Shown here piece by piece: positions 22,409 through 35,559 of a stretch of DNA of 64,000 bases. The DNA is from Cristatella mucedo (lineage: Eukaryota > Bryozoa > Phylactolaemata > Cristatellidae), in assembly GCA_009760855.2 (NCBI GenBank), contig WPIO01000035.1, positions 1,956,501 through 2,020,500 on the forward strand. Direction: 5' to 3'. Made by a program: the position numbers and the translations under genes. Under the pieces are notes generated by a model. The model ran no database searches. It saw nothing but the letters and a program-made list of their open reading frames with translations, and had not been told where the DNA came from. Position 1 is the stretch's first letter, and each line of letters opens with the position of its first letter.

Positions 22409-24224
22409 GTAATTTATATTGTTTACTACTTTACATAGGGGTTCTGAGTTTAAATACTGTAGATTTTTGTATGCCAAGTACGAAACAAAGCCACTTAATT
22501 CCTGTTCAAAATCATATATACCATAAACTTCGAAGAAAAATTGCGTAATGACCATAATATAGAACATATTATTTCTGACTTCAGGCAATTTTGAAATATT
22601 TTGGCAAGAATACAATTCAATCTGACCCAGCTTGCTACCTACTGTAGTACGACCTTAGAGTAACTACAAGTTTTGAATTTTAACTATAATATTCGATAAA
22701 GCTTTTTTTAAAATCATTTATACAGGTATAAGATACTAAAGATCGTCAAAAAAAAGTTAAAGTTCAAAAGACGTATTTATGTCTTATTTGCATAGGATGA
22801 AGTTTGTGTGGTGATGCAATAATGTAAATATCATATCTTAACGTGCCTCAACATCTATTCTCTACATCTTTTGACAGAGTATTTATCTCAGCATTACGCA
22901 TAGGCAAAAAATTTAACAGGTACATTGATCACTGTTACATTTTATGGAGTCATAATGCTGGTTACCGCTAAAATTATTTCTAATAAAATCTCTAATTACG
23001 AAGAGACTCGCAAACTCAACAAAGAATGTAAAGTTTTCTTTATAATTTGACACTCCGAGTTAAGGTAACGTTAAGAGAAACAATTTCATAAAATCCATGG
23101 TGAATTCAAGTTCACTACTTGTTAGAACATTGATTACTGGAACAACTAAGCTAAGTAAGGAGTCTAAATAATTTTTCACGCATAGTATGAATAACTGTTT
23201 GGAGGTATTACATCCTTCCGAGAAAACACGTAAAACTCTACGTTCCGAATGGAGAATGAACCACTAGTTTCGAATTGCATTTGCCTGATCTAGAAAGACT
23301 TATCATTCGTACTTTGAGATCATCTAGATAAATTGCAGCTCGGAAAAATATGCCAAAATAGCATTGGTAGGGTAAACAAAAGTACCAGGCTAATCAAATT
23401 TAAAAGTGACTTCAATTTATTATAAATAGTTTCAAACATTTAATTTTATTTTAAAATAGTTAGGCTTCTAATTATTATTTTAGTTTTAAATACGTTCTTT
23501 ATCTTGCTACGATTACTCTTTGTGTCTTAAGATAGACTAATCTCTCGGGATTTCTGGCTCTCTCATGGACAGGATTCCTTTTGGCAGTAGGATCATTCCT
23601 GCATAGACTCTTAAATATGCATTATATAAATATTAATCAGTAATCTTTCTAGTTTTTATTTTTGTTGGGATATTTACACAAAAAGAAAATTAGTGCATTA
23701 TTGGCATTTCGAGGACAAATCAATACCATGTATACTATAACCCGAGATTTTTTTTCTGCAAGCCATAGCAAAGTTGTGCTCTTCTTTTGAATCAATGCCA
23801 TACTTGATGTAGCATATCAATTGGTTACATGATATATCTATTCTATCTGTGCGAGAAAAGAAGAATAGTTTAGGATTTGTGTAAGAGTATTCATTTTACT
23901 GGTGACAATAATGTACTCGTGCTTGTGTTACTTAACACTGTTAAAATAGCAACATAAATTTCACGATTAACTACAAATTATTTGGATCCGTCAAATAATC
24001 GATAGGGCACAAGACAACACTTATTAGAGAACCCTTTGTAAGTCACACAGCTTTAACATTCTACAACTAAAATAGTTACATTATCGCACTAGTACCCAAT
24101 AAATCGGGATCTGAGTCTATTGGAAGACGATAAATGTTTTTTTTGGAATTTTCTAATTATTATACTTTCAGCTTGGCAGTAATACAGTAGGACTTGTTAA
24201 AGAAATCTTATTTGTTTGGAGAGA
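22409..24224. other. AT-rich, presumed intron, nothing recognised
   Basis: No repeat or domain recognised. Confidence 0.45.
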
Positions 24225-25660
24225 GGAGTGATTACGTATTCTGTTGGCCTTAATCACTTACCCAGAGGTCTATTATAAAAGGAGAACAGTGAGTGACCGA
24301 GAACGGGCGTTGAGTGACTACAATCGTGAAACATCTAGTGTGTGAGACCTGACACCCACACGACACGGATTGATCACGATCGTCGATGTAGGATGTACAC
24401 AATTCCAATGCCTCGTCTGACACACCAATCTTTGTTCTCAGTCGTTTAGGTAGAACCACGTGATTAATGGTGCAGTAGGCACCTAAAAAATCTGAGTTAG
24501 GGCAGTTGCATTGCCCCCATCATTGCTGTGTAAAATGCCATTTTTCACACTAAAGAGCTCAGTTTCAGTTGAGTGCAGCCTCTAGAGCCCTGATTGATAT
24601 TTTTCCGACATTTTACTCCGTTCTATATGTTGACACAGCTGCTTAGTGACATTTTTTTCTAAATTCTGACAGGAAAGGAAGATGAGAAACTGGGCGATAG
24701 TTTGCCAGAACTTCTGTATCTAATCAAGGTGTTTAAGTCTGTGTCTAGCGATTGCAGATTCGAAGGAGTTGGGTGCAACCCTTTTTTACAAAAGTAGCAA
24801 TCCCAATCTTGGTTATGGCTGGGCTAAATTGGTCAGCGAGTGAATGCAACCGAGATGATGGCTTAGGGTCTTCAAGAAATGAGCTCGGTTTGCTAGACCT
24901 TCTAGAGATTGCTACATTTCTTGCAGAAACTGGTATAACCTTTTAAGAAAGTTCATGGGTCATGAAATCTCAGAATTTTCCAGTAATATGTTTGCTGTCT
25001 CATAAATCAATTTATTATCCGAATGGCAGGATTTCAGTTTTTTAGTGATATAAGAAGCCCTTTTTAACCTGGAGTTATCCCACGATGTATGGTGCTCCAC
25101 GGTCACGACACATGGCAGCCCACTGCTAGTGGTGGTGATAGTCGGTATAAATTTGCCTTTCGGGTGTAAGCTAAAAGGAAGTCTTTGAAGTTGACTACAT
25201 CTGCATCAAACCCTAATTTCTTAAATCGACGTTCACGATTTTGCTCAACACGGTTCATCTGGTAAGGTTTTTTGTAAATTTAAAGGTACCACGGCTGGCG
25301 ATCAAGTCTGGGGGCATATAACAAAGACCTGCACATCAAACAGATTTAAAAAAATGTCCATATAAATGCTTTGTAAGTTACGTCACTAGACAAGTTCGAC
25401 TTTACCCTGTATCTATAAGTAAGCAGAAACTGTAAACAAGACCAAAAAATGATCCGAGAGGGCCAGCCGGCACACCACAAGGTCAGTGGGGAAGACACAA
25501 TTAGTGCTAGCCAGATTAGGAATATGAACACCGACATGTGTGGTATGATTAACTGGTTGGGAAAACCCAAATTCACCAGACACTCAAAAATTGAGCAGAA
25601 CTGAAAGTTGCTGCGTTGTCAACGTGAATAACTATTATTTGTGCAGTCACATATTTTTTT
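24225..25660 (-). mobile_element. decayed LINE, family II
   Basis: Minus-strand match to 12700-14220 of the long family II copy. It runs from the RT region (frame 24459-24250, R-T-K-I-G-V-S-D-E-A-L) back to the endonuclease end (frame 25576-25346, N-Q-L-I-I-P-H..V-F-I-F). Heavily mutated. Roughly 25061-25158 holds about 90 bases not present in the long copy. Confidence 0.78.
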
Positions 25661-26144
25661 TAAAGAGCCGAGTTTAACTTGTTAGAACTAAAAAGCAGTG
25701 GGTAAATAGAGAATGTTACATCTCAGGGAAAATCCACTGATATCGGTTAAGGTCGTCGGCTGTGTTATTTCTATCTCATTTAAAACTCGTAGACAGACAT
25801 TGGGCTCACTTATGGTGTGTTACACTAATGTAAACACTTATGTTAGGTATACAAAAAGTACTTTTTTTAAAGTGACTATGCAAAAAGTATACCAGGTTGG
25901 TCCGTAACTATATCAACCAAGATTGTTTGTAATGTCAAATTCATCCATGTAGTGAAATTAAGTAATGTTGTTTTTTTCCACGGCTTGTGTTTACCTGCAA
26001 CTATCTTGCTCTATCTGGCCGAAGCAACCTTTTTGTTTTATTACAGCCCTACGGTGCGAGGTTCATCCTTATCCAACTTCTCCTCAGGTTTTCTGTAGTG
26101 CCAGGCACATTTTCAATGCAAGACTCTAAATATAGTATATTTTA
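25661..26144. other. AT-rich spacer, nothing recognised
   Basis: Open frame 25713-25907 (+) has no recognisable domain. Confidence 0.45.
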
Positions 26145-26292
26145 AAAGATAATTCATTCATATAGCGCCCCAAGAGAACTTGATCTCTATTCAGGCGCTT
26201 CATATATGCCTCCGGACTTGAGCCGATGACCTCAGCCAGACCTTGGTCGGTGGCGAGCACCTTAACCTCTGGGCCAAACCAATTATGAGGCT
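26145..26292 (-). mobile_element. tRNA-derived SINE (copy 2, 5'-truncated)
   Basis: The minus strand contains an A-box-like TGGCCCAGAGGTTAAGG (26260-26276 as the complement) and a B-box-like GGCTCAAGTCC (26214-26224). These are spaced as in a Leu/Ser-type tRNA with a long variable arm. The 3' part folds as AGCGCC..AGAGATCAAGTTCTCT..GGGGCGCT, the same hairpin that closes family I LINEs here. It ends in an AATGAATT tail. Confidence 0.75.
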
Positions 26293-26989
26293 GATTCTTC
26301 TTGCAAAAAATATAGTATATTTTAGATTTACTCAGTTCAAATTGTTGTTACTCACTCTAGACAAACCGCGGCTCCCTTAACAAGACAAGTATGCACGTAT
26401 AAACTAAAATTTAAGTTGATCTAAAGTAATTTGGCATTACCAGGTCGGCAGCCTCACAGTAATTCTGTTGCTTGACGTACAAACATCTGGATAAGTGAGC
26501 AAGATGAAAAGTATGGGAATAAGTTGGCGATGCATTTATTGTGAACTTTCAATATATTTATGCATATTGGTAACAGGCTTTAGTGGTGAATGCGAATAAT
26601 GCTATATTCTGTGAATCCATGTAGCTAGGGTACGTTTTACAGGGAATAACTGTGAACAGAAATCAATAGCCAATTGCCAGCAGGAAGATCCGATCTCAAA
26701 GGAAATTGTAACAAAATGTAGTACAATTCCTTCTTTGCACCACCGTAAGCTCTTCTTATCTCTCACATATGTAAATAAAAACACTAACATGCATTATCTG
26801 CAAGTCTTTGCTTCAAGCTTTAGGTTTGAATCATTAGGACATATGTTTCTCTTCTTTCATCAAATCTTCATACAAAATTTAAGGCTGTGGTCATTTTTTC
26901 TCATAACACACTAAATCAGGCTCTGGTGGCAAATAAGCCTACTTTAGTAAAAATGTAGTTTAGGAAATAATTATAACAATAACTATAAT
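26293..26989. other. AT-rich spacer, nothing recognised
   Basis: No gene or repeat supported. Confidence 0.45.
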
Positions 26990-28900
26990 TATTATTACAA
27001 TGCTCTTCATAAAGCACCCTAACAAAACTCAATTTCTTTCTAGACGCTTTACATTTGCTGCAAAGGCAAACTCAATTGAATAGTGACACATATTACGCTT
27101 GATAAACAAAGTGAATAACATAGTTAGGGGCAACATGTGCAGGGTCAGCACTCCAGTGTTGTTGGTGGCAGCTTGCACAGTTTTAGCACCCATAAGCACA
27201 CGAAGGACGAATACGAGGGACCCACTAAATGCTGTCCTAAAAAGCTGTTTTAAGTTCTTTTTACATGTGGTCCAGTCATGGGCTGTCGTGAGGTAAGTCG
27301 CGAGTGAGTCTCAGGCTTTGGCAGCATACGAACTAAATGCAGATCTCCAATAGATTTGAGTTTTTAAGAGGATCGTATTCAATTCGATTCCAAAAAGCTG
27401 TATTATGATGCTTGACCTGATGGGGGAGTAGATCTGAGAGATTGGCTTGTGTCAAAGAGTGAACCAACCGAAAAGTGAGCGACAAAAACCTTGAAGTTAA
27501 TCAGTTCCTTGAATACTAGCCAGTACAGGTCGCCGAGAAGTGGTGTGGTGTGGCAATGGTGACACTCGCAACCGACAAGCCTATATGCTGAAGCCGGTAC
27601 CAACTGTAAGCCCTTTATTCCACATGCTAGTATGCGAGAAAGCAGTGAGTTACATACGTCAAGACGGGTTGAAACAAAGGCGTTGACCAAGTTAGACGTG
27701 CCCGAAGTTTAGCAATGTTATGTAGCAGAAAGTAGGCCCACTTGATTGTGAAGCTGAAGTAGTTTGCCTAATGAGAGGTCACTTTGGAACAATGTCTCCT
27801 GAGGTTCGAGCATATTTAACAGCAGATCTGCTGGTAAGGCCAGTTTTACGGGTTAGCCTTTCCAATTTCTGATTCACACTGGGTTTGCCTGCAACTAATA
27901 CCTTAGGTTATCATTATGTAGTTTAAGAAAATTAGCTGTTATCCATGCACATATTCCATGAATACATGCAGCCAGGATGTTGAGAGAATGCATTGTGCTT
28001 AAAGGCAGGGTTGGATCAAAGCAAAGACACAACTCAGTGTAATCGACATAGACCTGAAAGCCTAAATTACTCTTGGTAATCACATCAGCAAGAAGGAGAG
28101 TATTAACCGTGAAAAGAACCGGACCCTTCACGGAGCCCTGGGTAACCCATATTTCAGAACTACGTCGAATGATCTGTGTCCATTAACGTCAATCCTCTGT
28201 TGTCTCCTGTTAAGATAAAACCAGGACCATTAAAGAACAGTGCCAGTGATATGCAGGTGAGATGAGAGGCACTGTAGAAGAACTTGGTGATCTATAGTAT
28301 CAAAGACTGCAGTAAGACCAAGCAAAGGTACTCTCTGCATTCCTAAGTAGGTCGCTGTACATCAACCATAAGCAATGCTGATTCTGAAGGGTGATTGGAG
28401 CTCTAGCTAGGCCTGGACTTATAAGAATGGTTTGAAGTTTCAACGTATGAGTTCAGCTGGTCCGCCATAACCCTTTCCCCTGTCTTTGATACTAACCTTA
28501 AACGGAGCCTGGGCAGTGACCGCTTAAGTTCTCTTGGTCAAGTCACGTTTTCTTAAAAAGTGGCCTGACTACAGCTTTTGCGAAAAGCACCCGGTCATGA
28601 CCTGAGGGTAATGACAAATTAATTGTGTTAGTTGTGCACGGCTGCAGCAGTTTAATTCATGGTGGGAGCAGAACAGTGGAAATAAGATCATAAAGACCTA
28701 TTGTCTTCTCTGATTGGGATATGAACTTTAGGACGAGATCACTAGTGGCCTGCTGTAAAGCAGACATGGGGGCACCCAGTAATCAGGGGACACCATTATA
28801 GGGGGATGCTACCATTGCAGGGACTGACTGCCTGATGGTGTCTATATTCTGGACAAAGAATCAAGAGTTAAATAAAATAATGTCAATTGAAGTTGAGGGC
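26990..28900 (-). mobile_element. decayed LINE, family I
   Basis: Starts at the 3' terminus (ATTATT, degraded hairpin, TTTACATTTGCTGCA) and runs through the RT C-terminus (frame 27690-27403, S-T-R-L-D-V-C-N-S-L-L). The YVDYTELCLCF box follows in frame 28131-27895 (YADD decayed to YVDY), then the upstream RT region to about 28900. Multiple stops and shifts; old copy. 28901-29496 beyond it is unassigned. Confidence 0.82.
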
Positions 28901-29496
28901 AACGGAATTTTTTATTAATCTACGGTAAACCTTAAGGTGAAAATATGAAGATCTAACCACTGTTTGAAGGCATTGTGAGCATGAGGCATTGTGTCTATGA
29001 TATTAGGCACTAAAGCATTTACAACATACTGCCTATGTATATGAGTGTAGATAATTAGCATAGCATAGCCCATTACAGTCACGATGATGTAAAATCATAC
29101 CCAAGCTAGATTTAACGTGTTGCACATGCCAAAGAGGTTTGATATACCACCCATTGCGATCATGAAAGATAAGTATTGGGCTTTCAAGCAAACCTGTCGT
29201 TGATTGGATGACTAAAAATTTCCATGAACCCTGGGTGTGCTAAAACGGTCAACGAGCAGAATGGAAATTGCGATTTGCAAGATTTATCAGTTAAGTTCAA
29301 AACTAGGGTCGCCCTATAGCGTATCCCTACAATTATGAAACCAATTGGCATTTTCCGAGCCCATGTCATTTGTTTTCAAGTAAAGCTGACATAAAGTACA
29401 TACGAATAATGAAAGTGTTGGCCAGCTTAGATACAAATACTATGGCTGCACTAGTTTGCATTCTTCTGACTTAGCTATTAGGTTATTGTTCTTTTC

Positions 29497-30590
29497 ACTC
29501 AGTTGTACCTTTGCTTTGATCCCTCCCAGCCTTCGAGCACTTCAAATTCTCTCAACTCACTTGCTGCATGCATTGATGACATCCGATCATGGATGGCAGC
29601 AAATTTTCTAAAACTAAACGATGATAAAACTAACTTACTAGTTATGGGCAAACCTAGTGTTATTCAGAAATTGGAAAGGCTGACTTTCAAAATTGGCTCT
29701 GCCAGCATATCTCCAGTTGCATCAGCTAGAAATCTAGGTGTCATATTCCAAAGCGACCTCTCGTTAGACGACCACATCAGCTCCACAGTCAAATCAGCCT
29801 ATTTTCAGCTTCATAACATTGCTAAAATTAGGGCTTGTTTAGATAAGGATACCACGTCCAAGTTGGTCCATGCATTCGTGACATCTCGTCTCGACTTCTG
29901 CAACTCACTGCTTACTGGCGTACCAGCATGTGCGATCAGGCGATTGCAGCTGGTGCAAAACTCTGCAGCTAGGCTTGTCTGTCGTGAGCGTCGCAGTTGC
30001 CACATTACTCCACTTCTCGCCGACCTGCACTGGTTACCAGTCAAGCAACGGATTGACTTCAAGGTTTTGTCGCTCACTTTTAGGTCTCTTCATTCTATGG
30101 CTCCAGTCTATCTTTCAGAGATACTACCCCATCAGGCAAAGCATCGTACCACTCGCTTTTCGGAATCCAACAGTCTAGAAATACCTCGTACAAACCTTAA
30201 ATCCTTTGGAGACCGTGCATTTAGCTCGTATGCTCCCACAGCCTGGAACTCCCTCCCGACCTGCATCAGAACATCCCCTCACCTGACCACATTTAAAAGA
30301 AACTTAAAAACATACCTATTTAGGACAGCATTTAGTGGGTCCTTGTGATTCGTCCTCGATGTGCTTATGGGTGCTGACACTGTTCATGCTGCCAGTAAAC
30401 ACATTTGCATGCTGACCCAGTGCATGTAACCCCTAACCATGTTATTCATTTTGTTTGTTTTTCAAGCATGATTTTACTTACTATTCTATTGCGTATCACT
30501 TTGCAGCAAATGTAAAGCGCCTAGAAAGAGATTAAGTTCTCTGAGGGCGCTTTATCAAGTGCAATATTATTATTATTTTTATTATTATTT
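29497..30590 (+). mobile_element. young 5'-truncated LINE, family I
   Basis: Starts abruptly just after the RT YADD box (sequence coding Q-L-Y-L-C-F-D-P). It runs through an unbroken C-terminal RT frame, the 3' UTR, the hairpin GCGCCTAG..GAGGGCGC and an (ATT)n end. It is nearly identical to the copy at 34592-35490 over the shared part, so both are recent. Confidence 0.92.
29503..30348 (+). CDS. partial LINE reverse transcriptase C-terminus, open
   Basis: 281 codons without a stop. Content in order: D-P-S-Q-P-S-S, N-F-L-K-L-N-D-D-K-T, A-R-N-L-G-V-I-F (RT palm end), the thumb region with S-R-L-D-F-C-N-S-L-L, L-V-Q-N-S-A-A-R-L-V, L-H-W-L-P-V, A-W-N-S-L-P, and the end F-R-T-A-F-S-G-S-L. The catalytic YADD motif lies in the missing 5' part, so this is not an active enzyme. 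Its intactness only shows that the insertion is young. Confidence 0.85.
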   Translation: MYLCFDPSQPSSTSNSLNSLAACIDDIRSWMAANFLKLNDDKTNLLVMGKPSVIQKLERLTFKIGSASISPVASARNLGVIFQSDLSLDDHISSTVKSAYFQLHNIAKIRACLDKDTTSKLVHAFVTSRLDFCNSLLTGVPACAIRRLQLVQNSAARLVCRERRSCHITPLLADLHWLPVKQRIDFKVLSLTFRSLHSMAPVYLSEILPHQAKHRTTRFSESNSLEIPRTNLKSFGDRAFSSYAPTAWNSLPTCIRTSPHLTTFKRNLKTYLFRTAFSGSL

Positions 30591-30659
30591 TCTTTATTCA
30601 CGACTCCTTACTCACTAACCAGTGTTTCAGGCAAAGGCACACATGGTCGTTAGTTCGAA

Positions 30660-31699
<1,040 letters not shown>

Positions 31700-32040
31700 T
31701 TACAATAGGGTAATATAATAATCAGGCCAAGACTGGACTAAGGAGTAACTTGAAGATTTTTGCAAGCAACTGTGGAAGACAGCTCCTTATCATAGATAGA
31801 AACTGGATGTGATGGTTAGCTTTAGAACCAATCTCGTGAGTGAAGCTTCTAAATTTGTATGGGCTGTAAAACTGCATCCAAATATATTTTGAGCACGTGG
31901 TAATGTTCTCACGATAGCTTCACCTGTTAGAAGAGTAAAGCCTTCGATCTAGCCACCGGCTTAGGGTGTCCTATGAGTGACAGCTCAGTTTTATCGTCAT
32001 TTAGTTTAAAAAACCTTTCGAAATAAAAGGTCACGTCTGC
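31700..32040 (-). mobile_element. LINE family II fragment
   Basis: Minus-strand match to the 12260-12590 part of the long family II copy, i.e. the RT region after YADD. No intact frame. Confidence 0.7.
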
Positions 32041-34591
32041 TTTATCATCTTAGGCTAAGTAGTTTATTTTTTGCTTAACTCCCCCTCTCTCTCTCTAACT
32101 GCTTATGAACCAATCACTTTGTTTTAGACGACTCTTACATCAAGTAGAATTACACCTGCATAGATATGAAGTTCCTTTAAGTGCTAAACAACAAAGTATT
32201 ATACTCTTGCATTTACAAATAATTAAATATATTACCACCAACTGAAACGGCTGAAATGGTCATGCCATGATTTCAACTGTAAAGTTTTTATGGATTTAAA
32301 TTGAGCCAGTAATCCGGTCATTATTTAAAGAGCAGATTAAGACGAGTCAAGTGCATCGTTTTTACGATTGTGTTTTTTTCTAGACCTAATGTTCATTCAA
32401 ATACTAGCCTGTGCTAAAGTCGAATAACTGTATAGATGGAGAAGGCGAGATTTTGCTGCAGGTTGGTGATTCCTTAATCTATAGTCTCTGGTCAATTTTA
32501 AAGGCCCGCTTCAGGCCATTGTTCATATTATATTTCAATATGGATTATAGCTACTTATATTGGTCACTGCCTATACGTTATAAAATATCTTAAAGCAGCT
32601 ACCTTAAGCTGTAACGCTTTCGAAAGAATTCTTCTCAAATCCTAGTGCATTGTAGAAAATTATCCAGGTCATCTGGAATAATGCAAATTTAAAAGTGTAG
32701 GCAATCGTAGGTACCAAAGTAAACCATTTTAAATAGACTTTCGCATGTCTCACTAATTACTTTTTCCATGATAAACAGCCCTAACTAGAGAGTTATTTAA
32801 CTTTGTGTTGGTTACCAGTCCAACTTCGATTACTCATTTACTCGGGGACTTCGGTTACTCATATATTAAATCTGTAATACGTATTCAGCTTGAGATCATT
32901 CAAGCTTGCATGTTTGTCATTCAGTGTTAAATATATGCAATTCAGCTATATTAGGTTTTTTCTGGGAACGAACGAACACGAACTGATGAGGATCGTTGGA
33001 TTTTAAATGATAGCCAAAATTTCGTTTGAAGAGTGAGAGCATAGAGGATGATGTTATGTAAGTCAAACAACATACCTTAAATCTGGGCCGTAGTGACACA
33101 GAAAATTCAACTCCGGAGTTATAGTTTTTATTTGTCTGGTCATGATTAACCTAACAATACAAATGGTTGGTTATGGGAATCTTAATTACTATTACTGTTA
33201 ATGCTCTGTTATCTGGAGATTTTCTTCCTCTCGCCAAACAACACAGCACATATGTAGCACAAAATGAAAGCGAGACTGTATCTTCAGTAACTATAAGGTC
33301 AAAGCTGCTTGAATTTGTGTATGTCCTCTACAATCAATCAGGTATATCTTGCCAATTCTTTTCTTTCCTATAATTATTTTTAAACCCACTGAGATAGATG
33401 TGCTTGCAATACTCGCTGGTGCAATCAGAATTTGAGCCTCAAACCAGAATTCTTTATAATTTGACAAGATGTTTGCTTCGGAATGAATTAATCGATACTG
33501 GAACAACATGGAGCACTAGCTTACCGTGTCCTGATAAGCTACTTCAAGAATATCAGTCGTTTAACAAAGGCGATGCTCGGACTCTTTCTTAATAATTTCA
33601 CCATTTATTATTAAATTTCCGTAAGGGATACGTAGGTAAAATGAAAGAAATATAATATTAACTTATTTTTCTTTACGCTTTTATGAAATATCGATGCATA
33701 TGATATCTGCATTTCATAAAATAACACGAAGATAGATTCAATTTGTATTAAATATTTGATATTCATTCTCTTTTTCTAGACGCTCTATTCTCCATCTTTC
33801 TTTAAGTTTGACTTGGCCACACATGAGATTGATCTGAGGCAATAAAAAAGCGGCTATTCCTTTCTAAGAAGAGATGTAACATATCCATGTCACTCACATA
33901 AATAAGCACCAGTCTTGCAAGGGTCACCTGGCACTTGGATTCTTAAGTAAAGCAGTACTTGAAGAAGGAAAATAATTTTGTTCTAAAAACGTTCTATATA
34001 ATGTACATTGATGCCCAGAATTTACGGAAATCTACTGTTTTGAATAAGTAGTGGGCATTTTACAGATAATGATTACACTCAAAACAAAACTGAAAACGCA
34101 CCGATGTAACATTGATCTATTATTAAAAAACTTCTTGTAAAACAGTAAAACAAATAAAGAAAATTAAATATACCGTTCAATTACGAATGGAATTCTGTAT
34201 TTTTGAGCACTCCGGCAACCACAGGGCTCCAGGTTTTTTGAGCTGATTAGGGAACCAGCTTGGAAATAAAAGTGAACTGGCTATGTTGTATGCCTAACCT
34301 CAAATTGTTGATTACTTAATTATTTTACAACTAGTCAAATGTTAGGCTTTGCATCAAACGCATGCATTACTATTATTTCAATGGAAGAAACCTTGCTAGG
34401 GTACGACTTGAACAAAGGTGGCTTCGAAGTGGCTCAAGTTAGTCTCAGGAGGCAGATTGCTTACCATTCTCATACCTCAACAAAGGAATGCAATGAGTGA
34501 ACCTGTAGGCATCACTTCAACTACTAGTGGTACCATGCTTTCATCATGTCGGCTTTCTCTGTGAAGGTACTTGGGAAATATAAATATATGA
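32041..34591. other. AT-rich, presumed intron, with possible exon relics
   Basis: Mostly featureless. The open frames at 33173-33373 and 33398-33592 share one frame; see the separate entry for the second. Confidence 0.4.
33413..33592 (+). other. possible Ig-like exon relic (type A-like)
   Basis: After an aatcag acceptor-like site the open frame has T-R-C-L-L-R followed 13 residues later by Trp (G-T-T-W), against 15 in type A exons. It then ends at a TAA before any second Cys or donor. The just-upstream segment 33173-33340 begins like a signal peptide (M-G-I-L-I-T-I-T-V) and ends at N-Q-S-G with a gtatat. The resemblance is weak. Confidence 0.2.
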
Positions 34592-35490
34592 ATTGGCTCT
34601 GCCAGCATATCTCCAGTTGAATCAGCTCGAAATCTAGGTGTCATATTCCAAAGCGACCTCTCGTTAGACGACCACATCAGCGCCACAGTCAAATCAGCCT
34701 ATTTTCAGCTTCATAACATTGCTAAAATTGGGGCTTGTTTAGATAAGGATACCACGTCCAAGTTCGTCCATGCATTCGTGACATCTCGTCTCGACTTCTG
34801 CAACTCACTGCTTACTGGCGTACCAGCCTGTGCGATCAGGCGATTGCAGCTGGTGCAAAACTCTGCAGCTAGGCTTGTCTGTCGTGAGCGTCGCAGTTGC
34901 CACATTACTCCACTTCTCGCCGACCTGCACTGGCTACCAGTGAGGCAACGGATTGACTTCAAGGTTTGTTGCTCACTTTTAGGTCTCTTCATTCTATGGC
35001 TCCAGCCTATCTTTCAGATATACTATCCAATCAGGCCAAGCATCGTACCACTCGCTTTTCGGAATCCAACAGTCTAGAAATACCTCGTACAAACCTTAAA
35101 TCCTTTGGAGACCGTGCATTTAGCTCGTATGCTCCCAAAGCCTGGAACTCCCTCCCGACCTGCGTCAGAACATCCCCTGACCTGACCACATTTAAATTAA
35201 ACTTAAAAACACACTTATTTAGGACAGCATTTAGTGGGTCCCTGTGATTCGTCATTGTTGTGCTTATGTGTGCTGACACTGTGCATGCTGCCACTAACCA
35301 CATTTGCATGCTGACCCTGTGCATGTCACCCCTAACCATATTATTCATTTTGTTTGTTTTTCAAGCATGATTTTACTTACTATTCTATTGCGTATCACTT
35401 TGCAGCAAATGTAAAGCGCCTAGAAAGAGATTAAGTTCTCTGAGGGCGCTTTATCAAGTGCAATATTATTATTATTATTATTATGTTAAA
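34592..35490 (+). mobile_element. young 5'-truncated LINE, family I
   Basis: Same as 29690-30590 with very few differences. One base is deleted near 34965 (GGTTTGTTGCTC against GGTTTTGTCGCTC), which shifts the frame and splits the RT C-terminus into frames 34778-35077 and 34966-35247. The 3' UTR, hairpin and (ATT)n end are intact. Confidence 0.92.
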
Positions 35491-35559
35491 TTCTCACAAC
35501 TTCCTCAGTGGGCGTTATGATGACATTTGTTGCTACTATGGATATATAGCAATAAATAT

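Noticed and set aside
26200-26285. Genuine tRNA gene on the minus strand
   Set aside because: A- and B-box-like motifs are present but arms are degenerate, and the segment is fused to a LINE-like tail and repeated at 5400, so it is a SINE.
29811-30178. Extra open frames on both strands within the young LINE
   Set aside because: Shadows of the 281-codon RT frame.
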